Positions 25,080 through 34,581 of a DNA stretch of 43,556 bases are shown piece after piece. This DNA comes from an uncultured Ruminiclostridium sp. (GTDB lineage Bacteria; Bacillota; Clostridia; Oscillospirales; Ruminococcaceae): the NCBI GenBank assembly GCA_949878745.1, contig CATLBH010000021.1, positions 1-43,556 on the forward strand, read 5' to 3'. The position numbers and the translations under genes were made by a program. The notes under the pieces are model-generated. The model made no database searches. It saw only the letters and a program-made list of their open reading frames with translations, and was not told where the DNA came from. Every line of letters begins with the position of its first letter. The first letter of the stretch is position 1.

Positions 25080-25922
25080 ATGGATCAGCTACACAAGAAG
25101 CAGCTTGAAATAAACGCTGCCAAGGTAAGATTGGGAATCATCGAGGGCGTTTACGGCGCGAAATGCGGACACCCCGGCGGATCGCTCTCCGTCTGCGATA
25201 CGCTCACATATTTGTATTTCAACAGAATGAACATCGATCCCGAAAATCCCTCAATGCCCGACAGAGACAGGTTAGTGCTCTCAAAAGGACATACCGCCCC
25301 CGCTCTTTACTCGGTATTGGCCAACAGAGGATTTTTCCCCGTGGAGGATCTGAAAACCCTCCGTCATATCGACAGCTACCTACAGGGTCACCCCGTTCTG
25401 GGCAAAATTCCCGGCGTTGATATGAGCACCGGTTCCTTGGGACAGGGAATTTCCGCCGCCTGCGGTATGGCTCTTTCGGGAAAGCTGGATAACGATATTT
25501 ACAGAGTATACGCCGTTCTCGGCGACGGCGAGCTTGAGGAAGGCCTCGTCTGGGAGGCGGCAATGCTGGCCGCTCATTATCAGCTTGACAATCTGGTGGC
25601 GGTAGTGGATAACAACGGACTTCAGATAGACGGAAAAATCAGCGAGGTAATGAGTCCCTACCCTATAGACGAAAAGTTCAAGGCCTTCGGTTGGCACGTT
25701 ATCGTTATCGACGGACACGATTTTGACGCTATCGAAAAGGCCTTTAACGAAGCCGAAACGGTAGCCAACCAGCCCACGGCAATTATCCTAAAAACCACAA
25801 AGGGCAAGGGCGTAAGCTATATGGAAAATCAGGTTGGCTGGCATGGCAAGGCCCCCAACGAAGAGGAATACAACACCGCCATCGCCGAATTGAAGGCAAA
25901 GCTTGACGAGCTTACTAAGTAA
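25080..25922 (+). CDS. Transketolase, N-terminal (TPP-binding) subunit
   Basis: A 280-aa protein equal to the first half of a transketolase. 'GHPGGSLSVCDTLTYLY' and 'LSKGHTAPALYSVLA' lead to the TPP/Mg motif 'GDGELEEGLVWEAAMLAAHYQLDNLVAVVDNNG' (landmark: residues 147-180). With the next gene product it would form the active enzyme, moving two-carbon ketol units in the non-oxidative pentose phosphate pathway. Such split transketolases are common in Clostridia and archaea. SD AGAAAGGAA. Its stop and the next start overlap (TAATG). Confidence 0.93.
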   Translation: MDQLHKKQLEINAAKVRLGIIEGVYGAKCGHPGGSLSVCDTLTYLYFNRMNIDPENPSMPDRDRLVLSKGHTAPALYSVLANRGFFPVEDLKTLRHIDSYLQGHPVLGKIPGVDMSTGSLGQGISAACGMALSGKLDNDIYRVYAVLGDGELEEGLVWEAAMLAAHYQLDNLVAVVDNNGLQIDGKISEVMSPYPIDEKFKAFGWHVIVIDGHDFDAIEKAFNEAETVANQPTAIILKTTKGKGVSYMENQVGWHGKAPNEEEYNTAIAELKAKLDELTK

Positions 25923-26884
25923 TGGGAAAGGATCGGTATTACAGAATTATGGATAAAAAAGCAACTCGTGACAGTTACGGCGAAGCCCTTGTTATGCTTG
26001 CCGAAAAAAGACCCGACCTTATTGTGCTTGACGCGGACTTGGCGGCGGCCACAAAGACGGGCATATACAAAAAAGCTTATCCCGACCGCTTTTTTGACTG
26101 CGGTATCGCGGAAGCCGATATGATGGGCGTTGCGGCGGGTATCGCCACAACGGGAAAGCTCGTTTTCGCCAGCAGCTTCGCAATGTTCGCCGCGGGACGC
26201 GCCTTTGAGATAGTGAGAAACAGCATCTGCTATCCTCACCTCAACGTAAAAATCGGCGCCACCCACGCGGGAATTTCCGTAGGCGAGGACGGCGCTTCAC
26301 ACCAGTGCAACGAGGATATAGCCCTTATGCGCGTGCTCCCCGGAATGACCGTTATCAACCCCGCCGACGACGTTGAAACAAAGGCGGCGGTATTGGCCAT
26401 GGCGGATTACGTAGGCCCCACCTATATGAGATTCGGAAGACTCGCCATTCCCACCTTCAACGACCCCAAAACCTACAAATTCGAGCTGGGAAAAGGTATC
26501 GAGCTGAGAAGCGGTAACGACGTCGCCATTATCGCAACCGGCCTTATGGTAAACGAAGCCATCGAAGCGGGAAAAATCCTTGCGGAGCAGGGAATAAACG
26601 CCCGCGTTATCAACATTCACACCATTAAGCCCATTGACCGCGATATTATTATCAGAGCCGCCAAGGAAACCGGTAAGATAATCACCGTTGAAGAGCACTC
26701 CGTTATCGGAGGTCTCGGCAGCGCCGTTTCCGAAGTTGTTACCGAAACCGTACCCGTTCCCGTTATCAAAATCGGCGTTCAGGACAGATTCGGACACAGC
26801 GGCCCCGCCGTTCCCCTTCTTAAGGAATTCGGTCTTTGCGCCGATAATATTGTCAAGGTTACCAAAGAGGCCTTGGGTAAATAG
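25922..26884 (+). CDS. Transketolase, C-terminal (pyrimidine-binding) subunit
   Basis: A 320-aa partner subunit. 'RDSYGEALVMLAEKRPDLIVLDADL' starts the Pyr domain. 'DCGIAEADMMGVAAGIATTGKLVFASSFAMFAAGRAFE' (landmark: about residues 58-96) contains the Glu that activates TPP. The C-terminal transketolase domain ends 'DRFGHSGPAVPLLKEFGL'. The ATG at 25922 overlaps the upstream stop and lacks its own SD, so coupling is likely. A second ATG at 25949 would give the more usual N-terminus 'MDKKATR', and cannot be excluded. Confidence 0.92.
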   Translation: MGKDRYYRIMDKKATRDSYGEALVMLAEKRPDLIVLDADLAAATKTGIYKKAYPDRFFDCGIAEADMMGVAAGIATTGKLVFASSFAMFAAGRAFEIVRNSICYPHLNVKIGATHAGISVGEDGASHQCNEDIALMRVLPGMTVINPADDVETKAAVLAMADYVGPTYMRFGRLAIPTFNDPKTYKFELGKGIELRSGNDVAIIATGLMVNEAIEAGKILAEQGINARVINIHTIKPIDRDIIIRAAKETGKIITVEEHSVIGGLGSAVSEVVTETVPVPVIKIGVQDRFGHSGPAVPLLKEFGLCADNIVKVTKEALGK

Positions 26885-26890
26885 TTTTTT

Positions 26891-26919
26891 AACCCACCCG
26901 TTTTTTCGGGTGGGTTTTT
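26891..26919 (+). terminator. Rho-independent terminator of the transketolase operon
   Basis: ACCCACCCG pairs with CGGGTGGGT around a T-rich loop and is followed by TTTTT, 7 bases after the stop. Confidence 0.92.
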
Positions 26920-26956
26920 GTATGACTATTTAGAAAAATATTATCGCGGAGAAAAA

Positions 26957-27727
26957 ATGAAAAATTTTAAAATTGAAATAAAGGTGTCTCCCTGTAAAGT
27001 GAACGCCCGCTCTGTGGCGGACAACCTAATAACGGCTTTAAATAAATCCAACCCCGCCGTTCCGCTGATGGAAAGAACCGAAAAAATCCTTCCCGGCATC
27101 TGCGAAACGGTGAATGAAAAAACGGATCCCAATGAAATATATCTTATCGTTGAAAAAATGATATCGGATAGGTTAAAAAAAGACGAAACACATATATCGG
27201 AAAAGATAAAACATTTTAACGCATTGGCGCGAAACATTCTTTCGGAGGCTGTGGAAGAAATTACTGAAATTTTTTCCCTAAAGTATAAGCAGCCCGTTGA
27301 GTTCAGATGCTTTCTGGGAATATATAACCCTTTTCCGAGAAGCGTTTTAACCAAAGAATATTTTTTGCACTACGATATTTCCGACGAGGTGTTTTTAAGA
27401 GCGTCGCTTCACGAAATAAATCATATGATTTTTTTTGACAAGTGGAAAAATATGTTTGGGTATGAAACACATAAGGAACCGGATTTCCCCGATATTCTTT
27501 GGTTTCTGGAAGAACTTATAATAGAGCCCACTTTAAACGACAGCCGCATACAGAATATTGTTCCCATAAAGCATAACGCCTATGATTCTTTTAAAAAAAT
27601 ATCTATTGACGGAATTCCGCTGACGTCTTACGTTCAAAACCTTTACGACTGCCGGGAAAATATAGAAGATTTTATTGATACCGCATACTGCTTTATACGG
27701 GAAAACGATTTAGGCGGATATTTTTAA
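26957..27727 (+). CDS. Unknown protein with HExxH metallopeptidase-like motif
   Basis: A 256-aa cytosolic protein that I cannot place in a named family. Residues 152-156 are HEINH within a helix 'LRASLHEINHMIFFDKW', the HExxH pattern of zinc metallopeptidases. A second acidic helix 'ILWFLEELIIEP' about 30 residues later could supply a third ligand (Glu 185, 186 or 190), as in gluzincins. The N-terminal 150 residues are mixed helix/strand. ATG 26957 has GGAG 5 bases upstream; the longer frame starting in the terminator is not credible. It stands alone, with no obvious promoter between the transketolase terminator and its start. Confidence 0.75.
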   Translation: MKNFKIEIKVSPCKVNARSVADNLITALNKSNPAVPLMERTEKILPGICETVNEKTDPNEIYLIVEKMISDRLKKDETHISEKIKHFNALARNILSEAVEEITEIFSLKYKQPVEFRCFLGIYNPFPRSVLTKEYFLHYDISDEVFLRASLHEINHMIFFDKWKNMFGYETHKEPDFPDILWFLEELIIEPTLNDSRIQNIVPIKHNAYDSFKKISIDGIPLTSYVQNLYDCRENIEDFIDTAYCFIRENDLGGYF

Positions 27728-27827
27728 GCGAATTTTGTCAAAATAATCCTTTTCCCCCCTTATATAAATTCCCCAATTGTCATAATACACAAAATTACAA
27801 ATTTTTTTAAACACATAAAAAAAACTG

Positions 27828-27856
27828 TTGCGAAAAACGCGAAAATGTAGTATAAT
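27828..27856 (+). promoter_or_regulatory. Promoter of the pyrimidine cluster
   Basis: TTGCGA (27828-27833), 17-bp spacer, TATAAT (27851-27856), about 53 bases before pyrC. No PyrR-type attenuator or uracil aptamer was seen in the 183-base gap. Confidence 0.65.
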
Positions 27857-27909
27857 AAATCAAATACGGTTTTTTATAATACTGAAAAATACGTCGAAAG
27901 GAAAATAAA

Positions 27910-29181
27910 ATGGAGCTTTGCCTGACAAACGGACATGTTGTTGACAGCGTAAACGGAATCGACGAAATTCTGGACGTGAAAATCGTCGACGGAAAAATCG
28001 CCGAAGTGGGAAGATCGCTCCCCATGGACGAAAACACCCTCTGTATCGACTGTTCGGGTCTCACCGTGATCCCCGGTATCTGCGATATGCACATTCATAT
28101 GCGCGATCCGGGACAGACGGAAAAGGAGGATATACTCACCGCCTCCGAAGCGGCCGCAGCGGGCGGAGTTACCGCCGTCGCCTGTATGCCCAACACTACC
28201 CCTCCCGTGGACAGCCCCGAAACGGTAAAATATATTCTTGATAAGGCAAAAAGCGCCAAAACAAAGGTATATCCCATCGGCGCGATCACCAAAGGCATGT
28301 CGGGGGCGGAGCTTACCGATTTCGCCGAGCTAAGGTCGGCGGGCTGCGTGGGAGTGAGCGACGACGGAAAACCCGTTAAAAACGCCGCCGTAATGAAAGC
28401 CGCCATAAAAAACGCCGCCCTTGAAAGGCTGACTATAATAAGCCACTGTGAGGATCTCGATATTATCGACGGCGGAATAATAAATATGGGCGCGGTAAGC
28501 GACGTATTGGGAATAAAGGGTATGGCACGCTCCAGCGAGAATTACATTACCGCCAGAGAAATTTTTTTGGCTGAGGAGCAGGGTCTTCCGATTCACATCG
28601 CCCATGTTTCCACCAAGGAAGTGGTGGATATCATACGCCATGTGAAAAAGTTTGGAGTAAAAGTAACCTGTGAAACCGCTCCTCACTATTTTACTTTAAC
28701 GGAGGACAAGCTTTTCGCCAAGGATGCGGATTACCGAATGAACCCCCCCTTAAGGGAACAGGCCGACGTCGACGCGATTACGGAGGGTATCTGCGACGGC
28801 ACGATAGATTGTATAGTTACCGACCACGCTCCTCATACGAAAGAGCAGAAATCGGACTTCTACACCGCTCCCAACGGCGTTGTGGGACTTGAAACCTCCC
28901 TTGCCGTAACCGTAACGGCGCTGCTGAACACCGGAAAAATCTCCCATGTCCGCCTTGTGGAGCTTATGTGCGTAAATCCGAGACGTATTTTGGGAATAAG
29001 CGGCGGAGATTTATCCATAGGAAGCGACGCTGACATAACCATATTCAGCGAGAACGAACAGTGGACGGTACAGCCCGAAAAGCTGCGCTCCAAATCAAAA
29101 AACACCTGTTTTAAGGGTATGACCTTAAGCGGAAAAGTAAAATACACCATCTTGAACGGAAAAATTGTTTACAGAGATTAA
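27910..29181 (+). CDS. pyrC: Dihydroorotase (class I)
   Basis: A 423-aa amidohydrolase closing carbamoyl-aspartate to dihydroorotate. Zinc motif 'DMHIHMRDPGQTEKED' near residues 58-73, 'CMPNTTPPVDS', 'SHCEDLDI', 'HIAHVSTKEVVDIIR', 'CETAPHYFTLT' and 'IDCIVTDHAPHT' near 302 are the class I series. SD GAAAGGAAAA. It heads the pyr cluster; pyrB and pyrE are not in the window. Confidence 0.95.
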   Translation: MELCLTNGHVVDSVNGIDEILDVKIVDGKIAEVGRSLPMDENTLCIDCSGLTVIPGICDMHIHMRDPGQTEKEDILTASEAAAAGGVTAVACMPNTTPPVDSPETVKYILDKAKSAKTKVYPIGAITKGMSGAELTDFAELRSAGCVGVSDDGKPVKNAAVMKAAIKNAALERLTIISHCEDLDIIDGGIINMGAVSDVLGIKGMARSSENYITAREIFLAEEQGLPIHIAHVSTKEVVDIIRHVKKFGVKVTCETAPHYFTLTEDKLFAKDADYRMNPPLREQADVDAITEGICDGTIDCIVTDHAPHTKEQKSDFYTAPNGVVGLETSLAVTVTALLNTGKISHVRLVELMCVNPRRILGISGGDLSIGSDADITIFSENEQWTVQPEKLRSKSKNTCFKGMTLSGKVKYTILNGKIVYRD

Positions 29182-29252
29182 TACTGTTTGCAAATTATAA
29201 TATATACAAAATAAAATATAAGAACAATCTAAAAAAGAAAGGAAGCTTAAAA

Positions 29253-30182
29253 ATGTCATTCGACCGACTTATAGAAAAGATCGCCAAGACCAATAATCCC
29301 ACCGTGGCGGGTCTCGATCCTAAATTAGACTACGTTCCCGATTTTCTTAAGAAAAAAGCCTTTGAAAAATACGGCGAGTCCTTAAAGGGCGCGGCAAAAG
29401 CGCTCCTTTGGTTCAACAAAGGCCTTATCGACGCCCTTTGCGATATTGTTCCCGCGGTAAAGCCCCAGGCTGCCTATTACGAAATGTATGGCTATTCCGG
29501 CTTGAAAACTCTTTATAAAACTCAGGAATACGCCCGTCAAAAGGGGATGTTCGTCATAACCGACGCCAAAAGAAACGACATAGGCACCACCATGGAAGCC
29601 TACGCCATAGGTCATCTGGGAAAAGTGAGAGTCGGGGCGGAAGAGTACGAGCCTTTTCTGGGCGATGCCCTCACCGTAAACGGATATTTGGGAAGCGACG
29701 GGATAAATCCCGTTATTAAGGTTTGTAAACAGTACGACAAGGGTATGTTCGTCCTTGCCAAAACATCCAACCCCTCTTCGGGGGAATTGCAGGATATGAA
29801 GATAGGCGACCGCGCGGTTTACGAGGTTATGGGCGATATGTGCGAGGAATGGGGAAAGGAGCTGCCGGGAAAATACGGCTACAGCGGCGTGGGAATAGTT
29901 GCGGGCGCTACATACCCCCAACAGATAGAGATTTTAAGAAAAAGACTCCCCCACACCTTCTTCCTTATCCCCGGCTACGGAGCGCAGGGCGCGAGCGCCA
30001 AGGATATAGCCGCCGCCTTTGACGAAAGAGGTCTGGGCGGAATAGTGAACAGCTCGAGAGGAATTATGTGCGCTTATCAAAAGGAAAAATGCGACGAAAA
30101 GGATTACGCGGAAGCGGCGCGGAGAGAGGCCGTCCGTATGCGCGACGAAATAATGGGCTTTGTTAACAAAATACGTATTTAA
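29253..30182 (+). CDS. pyrF: Orotidine 5'-phosphate decarboxylase, type 2
   Basis: A 309-aa enzyme making UMP, of the longer type 2 form. The catalytic Asp-Lys-x-x-Asp cluster is in 'VITDAKRNDIGTTMEAYA' near residues 105-122. 'GLDPKLDYVPDF' and 'IPGYGAQGAS' flank it. SD AAAGAAAGGAAG. Its TAA stop is also the left target duplication of hairpin element D. Confidence 0.94.
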   Translation: MSFDRLIEKIAKTNNPTVAGLDPKLDYVPDFLKKKAFEKYGESLKGAAKALLWFNKGLIDALCDIVPAVKPQAAYYEMYGYSGLKTLYKTQEYARQKGMFVITDAKRNDIGTTMEAYAIGHLGKVRVGAEEYEPFLGDALTVNGYLGSDGINPVIKVCKQYDKGMFVLAKTSNPSSGELQDMKIGDRAVYEVMGDMCEEWGKELPGKYGYSGVGIVAGATYPQQIEILRKRLPHTFFLIPGYGAQGASAKDIAAAFDERGLGGIVNSSRGIMCAYQKEKCDEKDYAEAARREAVRMRDEIMGFVNKIRI

Positions 30183-30239
30183 TTTATCTTTAATCAGCAA
30201 TCAGCGGTTCCCCGAACACAGCCCGATTAAAGATCGGTA
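30183..30239 (+). mobile_element. TWA hairpin element D (57 bp)
   Basis: Flanked by TAA on both sides (30180-30182, the pyrF stop, and 30240-30242). The stem ATCTTTAATC pairs with GATTAAAGAT; the right end CGGTA matches the family GGTA end, while the left end TTTATC is degenerate. It lies between pyrF and carA and would be part of a joint transcript. Confidence 0.62.
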
Positions 30240-30269
30240 TAAGTACACATTGGAAAGGAATAAGGAAAA

Positions 30270-31364
30270 ATGGACTTCGGAAAAGCGAAAACTGCGTACC
30301 TGATACTGTCGGACGGTACGGTTTTTAAAGGAAAAAGCTTTGGAAAAGAAGGGACGGTCATAGGCGAAACCGTCTTTACCACCGCTATGACGGGTTATCA
30401 GGAAACGCTGACCGACCCCAGCTATTGCGGACAGATAGTGACACAGACATTTCCTTTAATAGGAAACTACGGAGTGAACGGCTATGACGACGAATCGGAC
30501 GAAAGCGTCGTCAGCGGCTATGTGGTAAGGGAAAAATGCGACCTTCCTTCCAATTTCCGATGTGAGGGAACGATAGAAGAATTTCTGAAAAAACACGACA
30601 TAGTGGGAATTTACGATATAGATACCAGACAGCTTACGAGAATCCTGCGCGAAACCGGCGTAATGAACGGAATGGTAACCACCGAGGACTTTGTTTTGGA
30701 GGACGTTCTGGATAAAATAAAGAATTTCAAAGCGGAAAGACCGGTGCCCAAAGTAAGCTGTAAAAAATCCGTAAAATTTGATGCCGAAAATAAAAAATTC
30801 AGCGTGGTTCTTATGGATTACGGCTGTAAGCATAATATCAGAAAAGAGCTTGTCAGCCGCGGCTGCGACGTTACCGTAATGCCCTGGAACAGCACCGCCG
30901 AGGAAATCTGCGCTCTTAACCCCGACGGCATAATGCTCTCAAACGGCCCGGGAGACCCCACCGACAACCCCGAAGCCATTGAAACCCTGAAAAAGCTTTC
31001 CGAAAAAAAGATACCCACCTTCGGAATCTGCCTGGGACACCAGCTTTACGCTCTCGCCAACGGCGCCTCTACCGTTAAGCTTAAATACGGCCATAGGGGC
31101 GAAAATCAGCCCGTCACCGATCTGAATCTGGGAAGAACCTTTATCACCAGCCAGAACCACGGCTACGCGGTACTGAACGACAGTATAGATAAAAGCGTGG
31201 GCAAGGTCAGCCATGTAAACGCCAACGACGGAACCTGCGAGGGGGTAAGATATACCAACGCCCCCGCCTTTACTGTACAGTTCCACCCCGAGGCCTGCGG
31301 CGGCCCTCAGGATACCGCCTATCTTTTCGACGAATTTATCAAGTTAATGGAGGAGCGTAAGTAA
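30270..31364 (+). CDS. carA: Carbamoyl-phosphate synthase, small (glutaminase) subunit
   Basis: A 364-aa subunit that releases ammonia from glutamine for CarB. The N-terminal CPSase domain includes 'FGKEGTVIGETVFTTAMTGYQETLTDPSY' (landmark: residues 24-52). The class I amidotransferase has 'SNGPGDPTDN', nucleophile Cys in 'FGICLGHQLYALANG', 'SQNHGYAV' and the His/Glu pair in 'QFHPEACGGP'. SD GGAAAGGAATAAGG. Its stop overlaps the carB start by one base (TAATG). Confidence 0.96.
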   Translation: MDFGKAKTAYLILSDGTVFKGKSFGKEGTVIGETVFTTAMTGYQETLTDPSYCGQIVTQTFPLIGNYGVNGYDDESDESVVSGYVVREKCDLPSNFRCEGTIEEFLKKHDIVGIYDIDTRQLTRILRETGVMNGMVTTEDFVLEDVLDKIKNFKAERPVPKVSCKKSVKFDAENKKFSVVLMDYGCKHNIRKELVSRGCDVTVMPWNSTAEEICALNPDGIMLSNGPGDPTDNPEAIETLKKLSEKKIPTFGICLGHQLYALANGASTVKLKYGHRGENQPVTDLNLGRTFITSQNHGYAVLNDSIDKSVGKVSHVNANDGTCEGVRYTNAPAFTVQFHPEACGGPQDTAYLFDEFIKLMEERK

Positions 31365-34300
31365 TGCCACTGAGAAGCGATATAAAAAAAGTTCTTATGA
31401 TAGGCTCCGGACCTATCGTGATCGGACAGGCAGCCGAATTTGACTACGCGGGTTCACAGGCCTGCCGCGTGCTGAAACAGGAAGGCCTTGAGGTGGTATT
31501 GGTGAACTCCAACCCCGCCACCATTATGACCGATAAGCATATGGCGGACAAGATATATATCGAACCGCTCACACTGGACTGTCTTAAAAGAATAATCGAA
31601 ATCGAAAAACCCGACAGTATTTTGTCCACCTTGGGCGGTCAGACGGGTCTTACCATGTCTATGCAGCTTGCGGAGGAAGGCTTTCTGGACAGCCACGGCG
31701 TAAAGCTTCTGGGCGCCGACCCCCAGACAATTCATAAAGCGGAGGACAGACAGGCCTTCAAGGACACCATGGAATCCATAGGCGAGCCTTGTATCCCCTC
31801 GAAGGTTGTTGAAACCTTAGAGGACGCCATGGACTTCGCCAATAACAAGATAGGCTATCCCGTGATAGTCCGCCCCGCCTTTACCCTTGGCGGAACGGGC
31901 GGCGGTATCGCCAACAGCGAAGCCGAGCTTCACGAGATCGCCATAAACGGCCTGAGAATGTCCCCCATACATCAGATACTGGTGGAAAAGTGCATAAGCG
32001 GCTGGAAGGAGATAGAGTTTGAGGTTATCCGCGACGCGAGAGGAAACGTTATAACCGTCTGCTCGATGGAAAACTTCGACCCCGTGGGCGTTCACACCGG
32101 CGACAGCATTGTCGTAGCCCCCGCCGTAACCCTTTCCGATAAGGAATATCAGATGCTGCGCACCGCCGCTTTGAACATTGTTCAGGCGCTGAAGGTCGAA
32201 GGCGGCTGCAACTGTCAGTTTGCCCTTCACCCCGACAGCTTTGAATACGCCGTAATCGAGGTAAACCCCCGTGTAAGCCGTTCCTCCGCCCTCGCCTCCA
32301 AGGCCACGGGCTATCCCATCGCGAAGGTCGCCACAAGAATCGCCATCGGCTATTCTCTCGACGAGATAATAAATCAGGTAACGGGGAAAACCTACGCCTG
32401 CTTCGAGCCTACCATAGACTATATCGTGGTGAAGTTCCCCAAATGGCCCTTCGATAAGTTTGTTTACGCCAAAAAGACCTTGGGTACTCAGATGAAAGCC
32501 ACCGGCGAAATAATGTCCATCGGCACAAGCTTCGAGGCGGCGATGATGAAGGCCGTGCGCTCTATCGAACTGGGAATGGACACCCTGAGTAAAAAGGAAT
32601 TCGCCGCGCTGACCGACGAAGAGGTTCTGGAAAAGCTTCACGATGTGGACGTTGACCGCGCCTTCTGTGTGTTCGAGGCCCTTAAGCGGGGAATATCCGC
32701 CGAAAAAATCAGCGAAATTACCAAAATCGACAAATGGTTTGTTAACAAGCTGAAAAATCTCAAGGAGCTTGAAGACTGGCTTTCCGATGGCGAACTGACT
32801 CAGGAAAAGTACGATACCGCCAAAAAATACTGCTATCTTGACAAAACCGTTGAAGCCCTTTCGGGGAAAACCCTTAAAGAATGGGGAATCGAAAGAAGAA
32901 ACGCGGTTTACAAGATGGTCGATACCTGCGCCGCCGAGTTTTCCGCCGAAACTCCCTATTTCTACAGCACCTACGACGAGGAAAACGAAGCCGAGGAATT
33001 TATAAAGCAGCACCCCACCGATAAGAAAAAGGTTCTCGTTTTCGGCTCGGGTCCCATAAGAATAGGGCAGGGAATCGAGTTCGACTACTGCTCCGTTCAC
33101 TGCGTCTGGGCGCTTAAGGAAATGGGCTGCGAGGCCATTCTCTGCAACAACAACCCCGAAACCGTTTCCACCGACTTTGACACAGGCGACCGCCTTTACT
33201 TCGACCCCCTCACCTTTGAGGACGTAGACAGCCTTATCGCCACCGAAAAGCCCGACGGAGTTGTGGTACAGTTCGGCGGACAGACCGCTATAAAGCTCAC
33301 CAAGCACCTTCAGGATATAGGCGCGAACATTCTCGGAACCTCCGCCGAAAGCATAGACGCGGCGGAGGACAGAGAGTTGTTTGACGAGCTTCTTGAGCGC
33401 TGCGACATTCCGAGACCCGCGGGAGAGACGGTGTTTACCGTTGAAGAGGCTTTGGGGGCAGCTAACAGGCTCGGGTACCCGGTTCTGCTTCGCCCCTCTT
33501 ACGTTCTGGGGGGACAGAATATGATTATCGCTCACGCCGACAGCGACGTGACGGAATATATGAAAATAATCACCTCCCATAAGCTGGAAAACCCCGTCCT
33601 CATCGACAAATATATGATGGGCACCGAGGTGGAGGTAGACGCTATCTGCGACGGCGCCGACTTCCTTATCCCCGGTATTATGGAGCATATAGAAAGAGCG
33701 GGCGTACACAGCGGCGACAGTATTTCCGTTTACCCCGCCCAGAATCTCACCGACAGAGTTAAAAAGGTGATCATAACCTACACCGAAAGGCTTGCCAAGG
33801 CTCTTAACGTAATCGGACTGGTAAATATCCAGTACGTGGTTTACGATCATCAGGTTTACGTTATCGAGGTCAACCCCCGCTCCTCCCGTACCGTTCCTTA
33901 TATAAGTAAGGTGACGGGCGTTCCCATGGTGGATATCGCCACCAAAATAATGTTGGGACATTCCCTTAAGGAACAGGGCTACACAAGCGGACTGTATCCC
34001 GTGGGAGACTATGTGGCGGTAAAGGTGCCCGTGTTCAGCTTTGAAAAGCTTCACGATGTGGACACCCAGCTGGGTCCCGAAATGAAATCTACGGGCGAAT
34101 GCCTCGGCATCGCGAAAACCTTTTCCGAAGCCCTTTACAAGGGACTTATCGCCGCGGGCTTCAAAATGCAGTATTCGGGCGGTGTTCTCTTCTCGGTAAG
34201 AGATCAGGACAAGCCGGAGATAATCGACCTTGCCGGACGCTTTGAGGCGCTGGGCTTCGATATTTACGCCACCGGCGGAACGGCCTCTCTCCTTAACCGC

Positions 34301-34573
34301 AATATGATAGCCACCAATTTCACCTACCGCATAAACGAAGGCAGGGAGCCCAACGTAATATCCCTTCTGGAAAGCGGAAAGATAAACTACGTTATTTCCA
34401 CCTCTGAAACTGGACGCGATCCCGCCCGCGACAGCGTAAAAATGAGACGAAAGGCCTCGGAGCGCTCAATAGCCTGCCTTACGGCAATAGACACCGCCAA
34501 TGCTTTAGTCTCCTGTCTTGAAATGCACAAGTCCATAGACGACGTGGAAATGATAGATATAACGAAGATATAG
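31364..34573 (+). CDS. carB: Carbamoyl-phosphate synthase, large subunit
   Basis: A 1069-aa CarB with both ATP-grasp halves. The first starts 'VLMIGSGPIVIGQAAEFDYAGSQACR' (landmark: residues 10-35); the second repeats this as 'VLVFGSGPIRIGQGIEFDYCSVH' near residue 560. 'NPATIMTDK' and 'NNPETVSTDFD' follow each. The last about 130 residues are the MGS-like allosteric domain ('FDIYATGGTASLL', 'VISTSE'). It makes carbamoyl phosphate for pyrimidine and arginine synthesis. Full length. Confidence 0.97.
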   Translation: MPLRSDIKKVLMIGSGPIVIGQAAEFDYAGSQACRVLKQEGLEVVLVNSNPATIMTDKHMADKIYIEPLTLDCLKRIIEIEKPDSILSTLGGQTGLTMSMQLAEEGFLDSHGVKLLGADPQTIHKAEDRQAFKDTMESIGEPCIPSKVVETLEDAMDFANNKIGYPVIVRPAFTLGGTGGGIANSEAELHEIAINGLRMSPIHQILVEKCISGWKEIEFEVIRDARGNVITVCSMENFDPVGVHTGDSIVVAPAVTLSDKEYQMLRTAALNIVQALKVEGGCNCQFALHPDSFEYAVIEVNPRVSRSSALASKATGYPIAKVATRIAIGYSLDEIINQVTGKTYACFEPTIDYIVVKFPKWPFDKFVYAKKTLGTQMKATGEIMSIGTSFEAAMMKAVRSIELGMDTLSKKEFAALTDEEVLEKLHDVDVDRAFCVFEALKRGISAEKISEITKIDKWFVNKLKNLKELEDWLSDGELTQEKYDTAKKYCYLDKTVEALSGKTLKEWGIERRNAVYKMVDTCAAEFSAETPYFYSTYDEENEAEEFIKQHPTDKKKVLVFGSGPIRIGQGIEFDYCSVHCVWALKEMGCEAILCNNNPETVSTDFDTGDRLYFDPLTFEDVDSLIATEKPDGVVVQFGGQTAIKLTKHLQDIGANILGTSAESIDAAEDRELFDELLERCDIPRPAGETVFTVEEALGAANRLGYPVLLRPSYVLGGQNMIIAHADSDVTEYMKIITSHKLENPVLIDKYMMGTEVEVDAICDGADFLIPGIMEHIERAGVHSGDSISVYPAQNLTDRVKKVIITYTERLAKALNVIGLVNIQYVVYDHQVYVIEVNPRSSRTVPYISKVTGVPMVDIATKIMLGHSLKEQGYTSGLYPVGDYVAVKVPVFSFEKLHDVDTQLGPEMKSTGECLGIAKTFSEALYKGLIAAGFKMQYSGGVLFSVRDQDKPEIIDLAGRFEALGFDIYATGGTASLLNRNMIATNFTYRINEGREPNVISLLESGKINYVISTSETGRDPARDSVKMRRKASERSIACLTAIDTANALVSCLEMHKSIDDVEMIDITKI

Positions 34574-34581
34574 GGAAAAAG

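Noticed and set aside
26918-26956. Longer start for the HEINH protein
   Set aside because: It would begin in the T-tract of the transketolase terminator with TTG and no ribosome site; the ATG at 26957 has a well placed GGAG.
27728-27909. PyrR-type attenuator before pyrC
   Set aside because: The gap has a promoter but no terminator/anti-terminator pair or recognisable PyrR-binding loop.
31817-34054. A 745-codon open frame on the minus strand
   Set aside because: It lies antisense to carB, which is certain from its ATP-grasp repeats. Long antisense frames are common with this codon bias, and the translated sequence resembles no protein.
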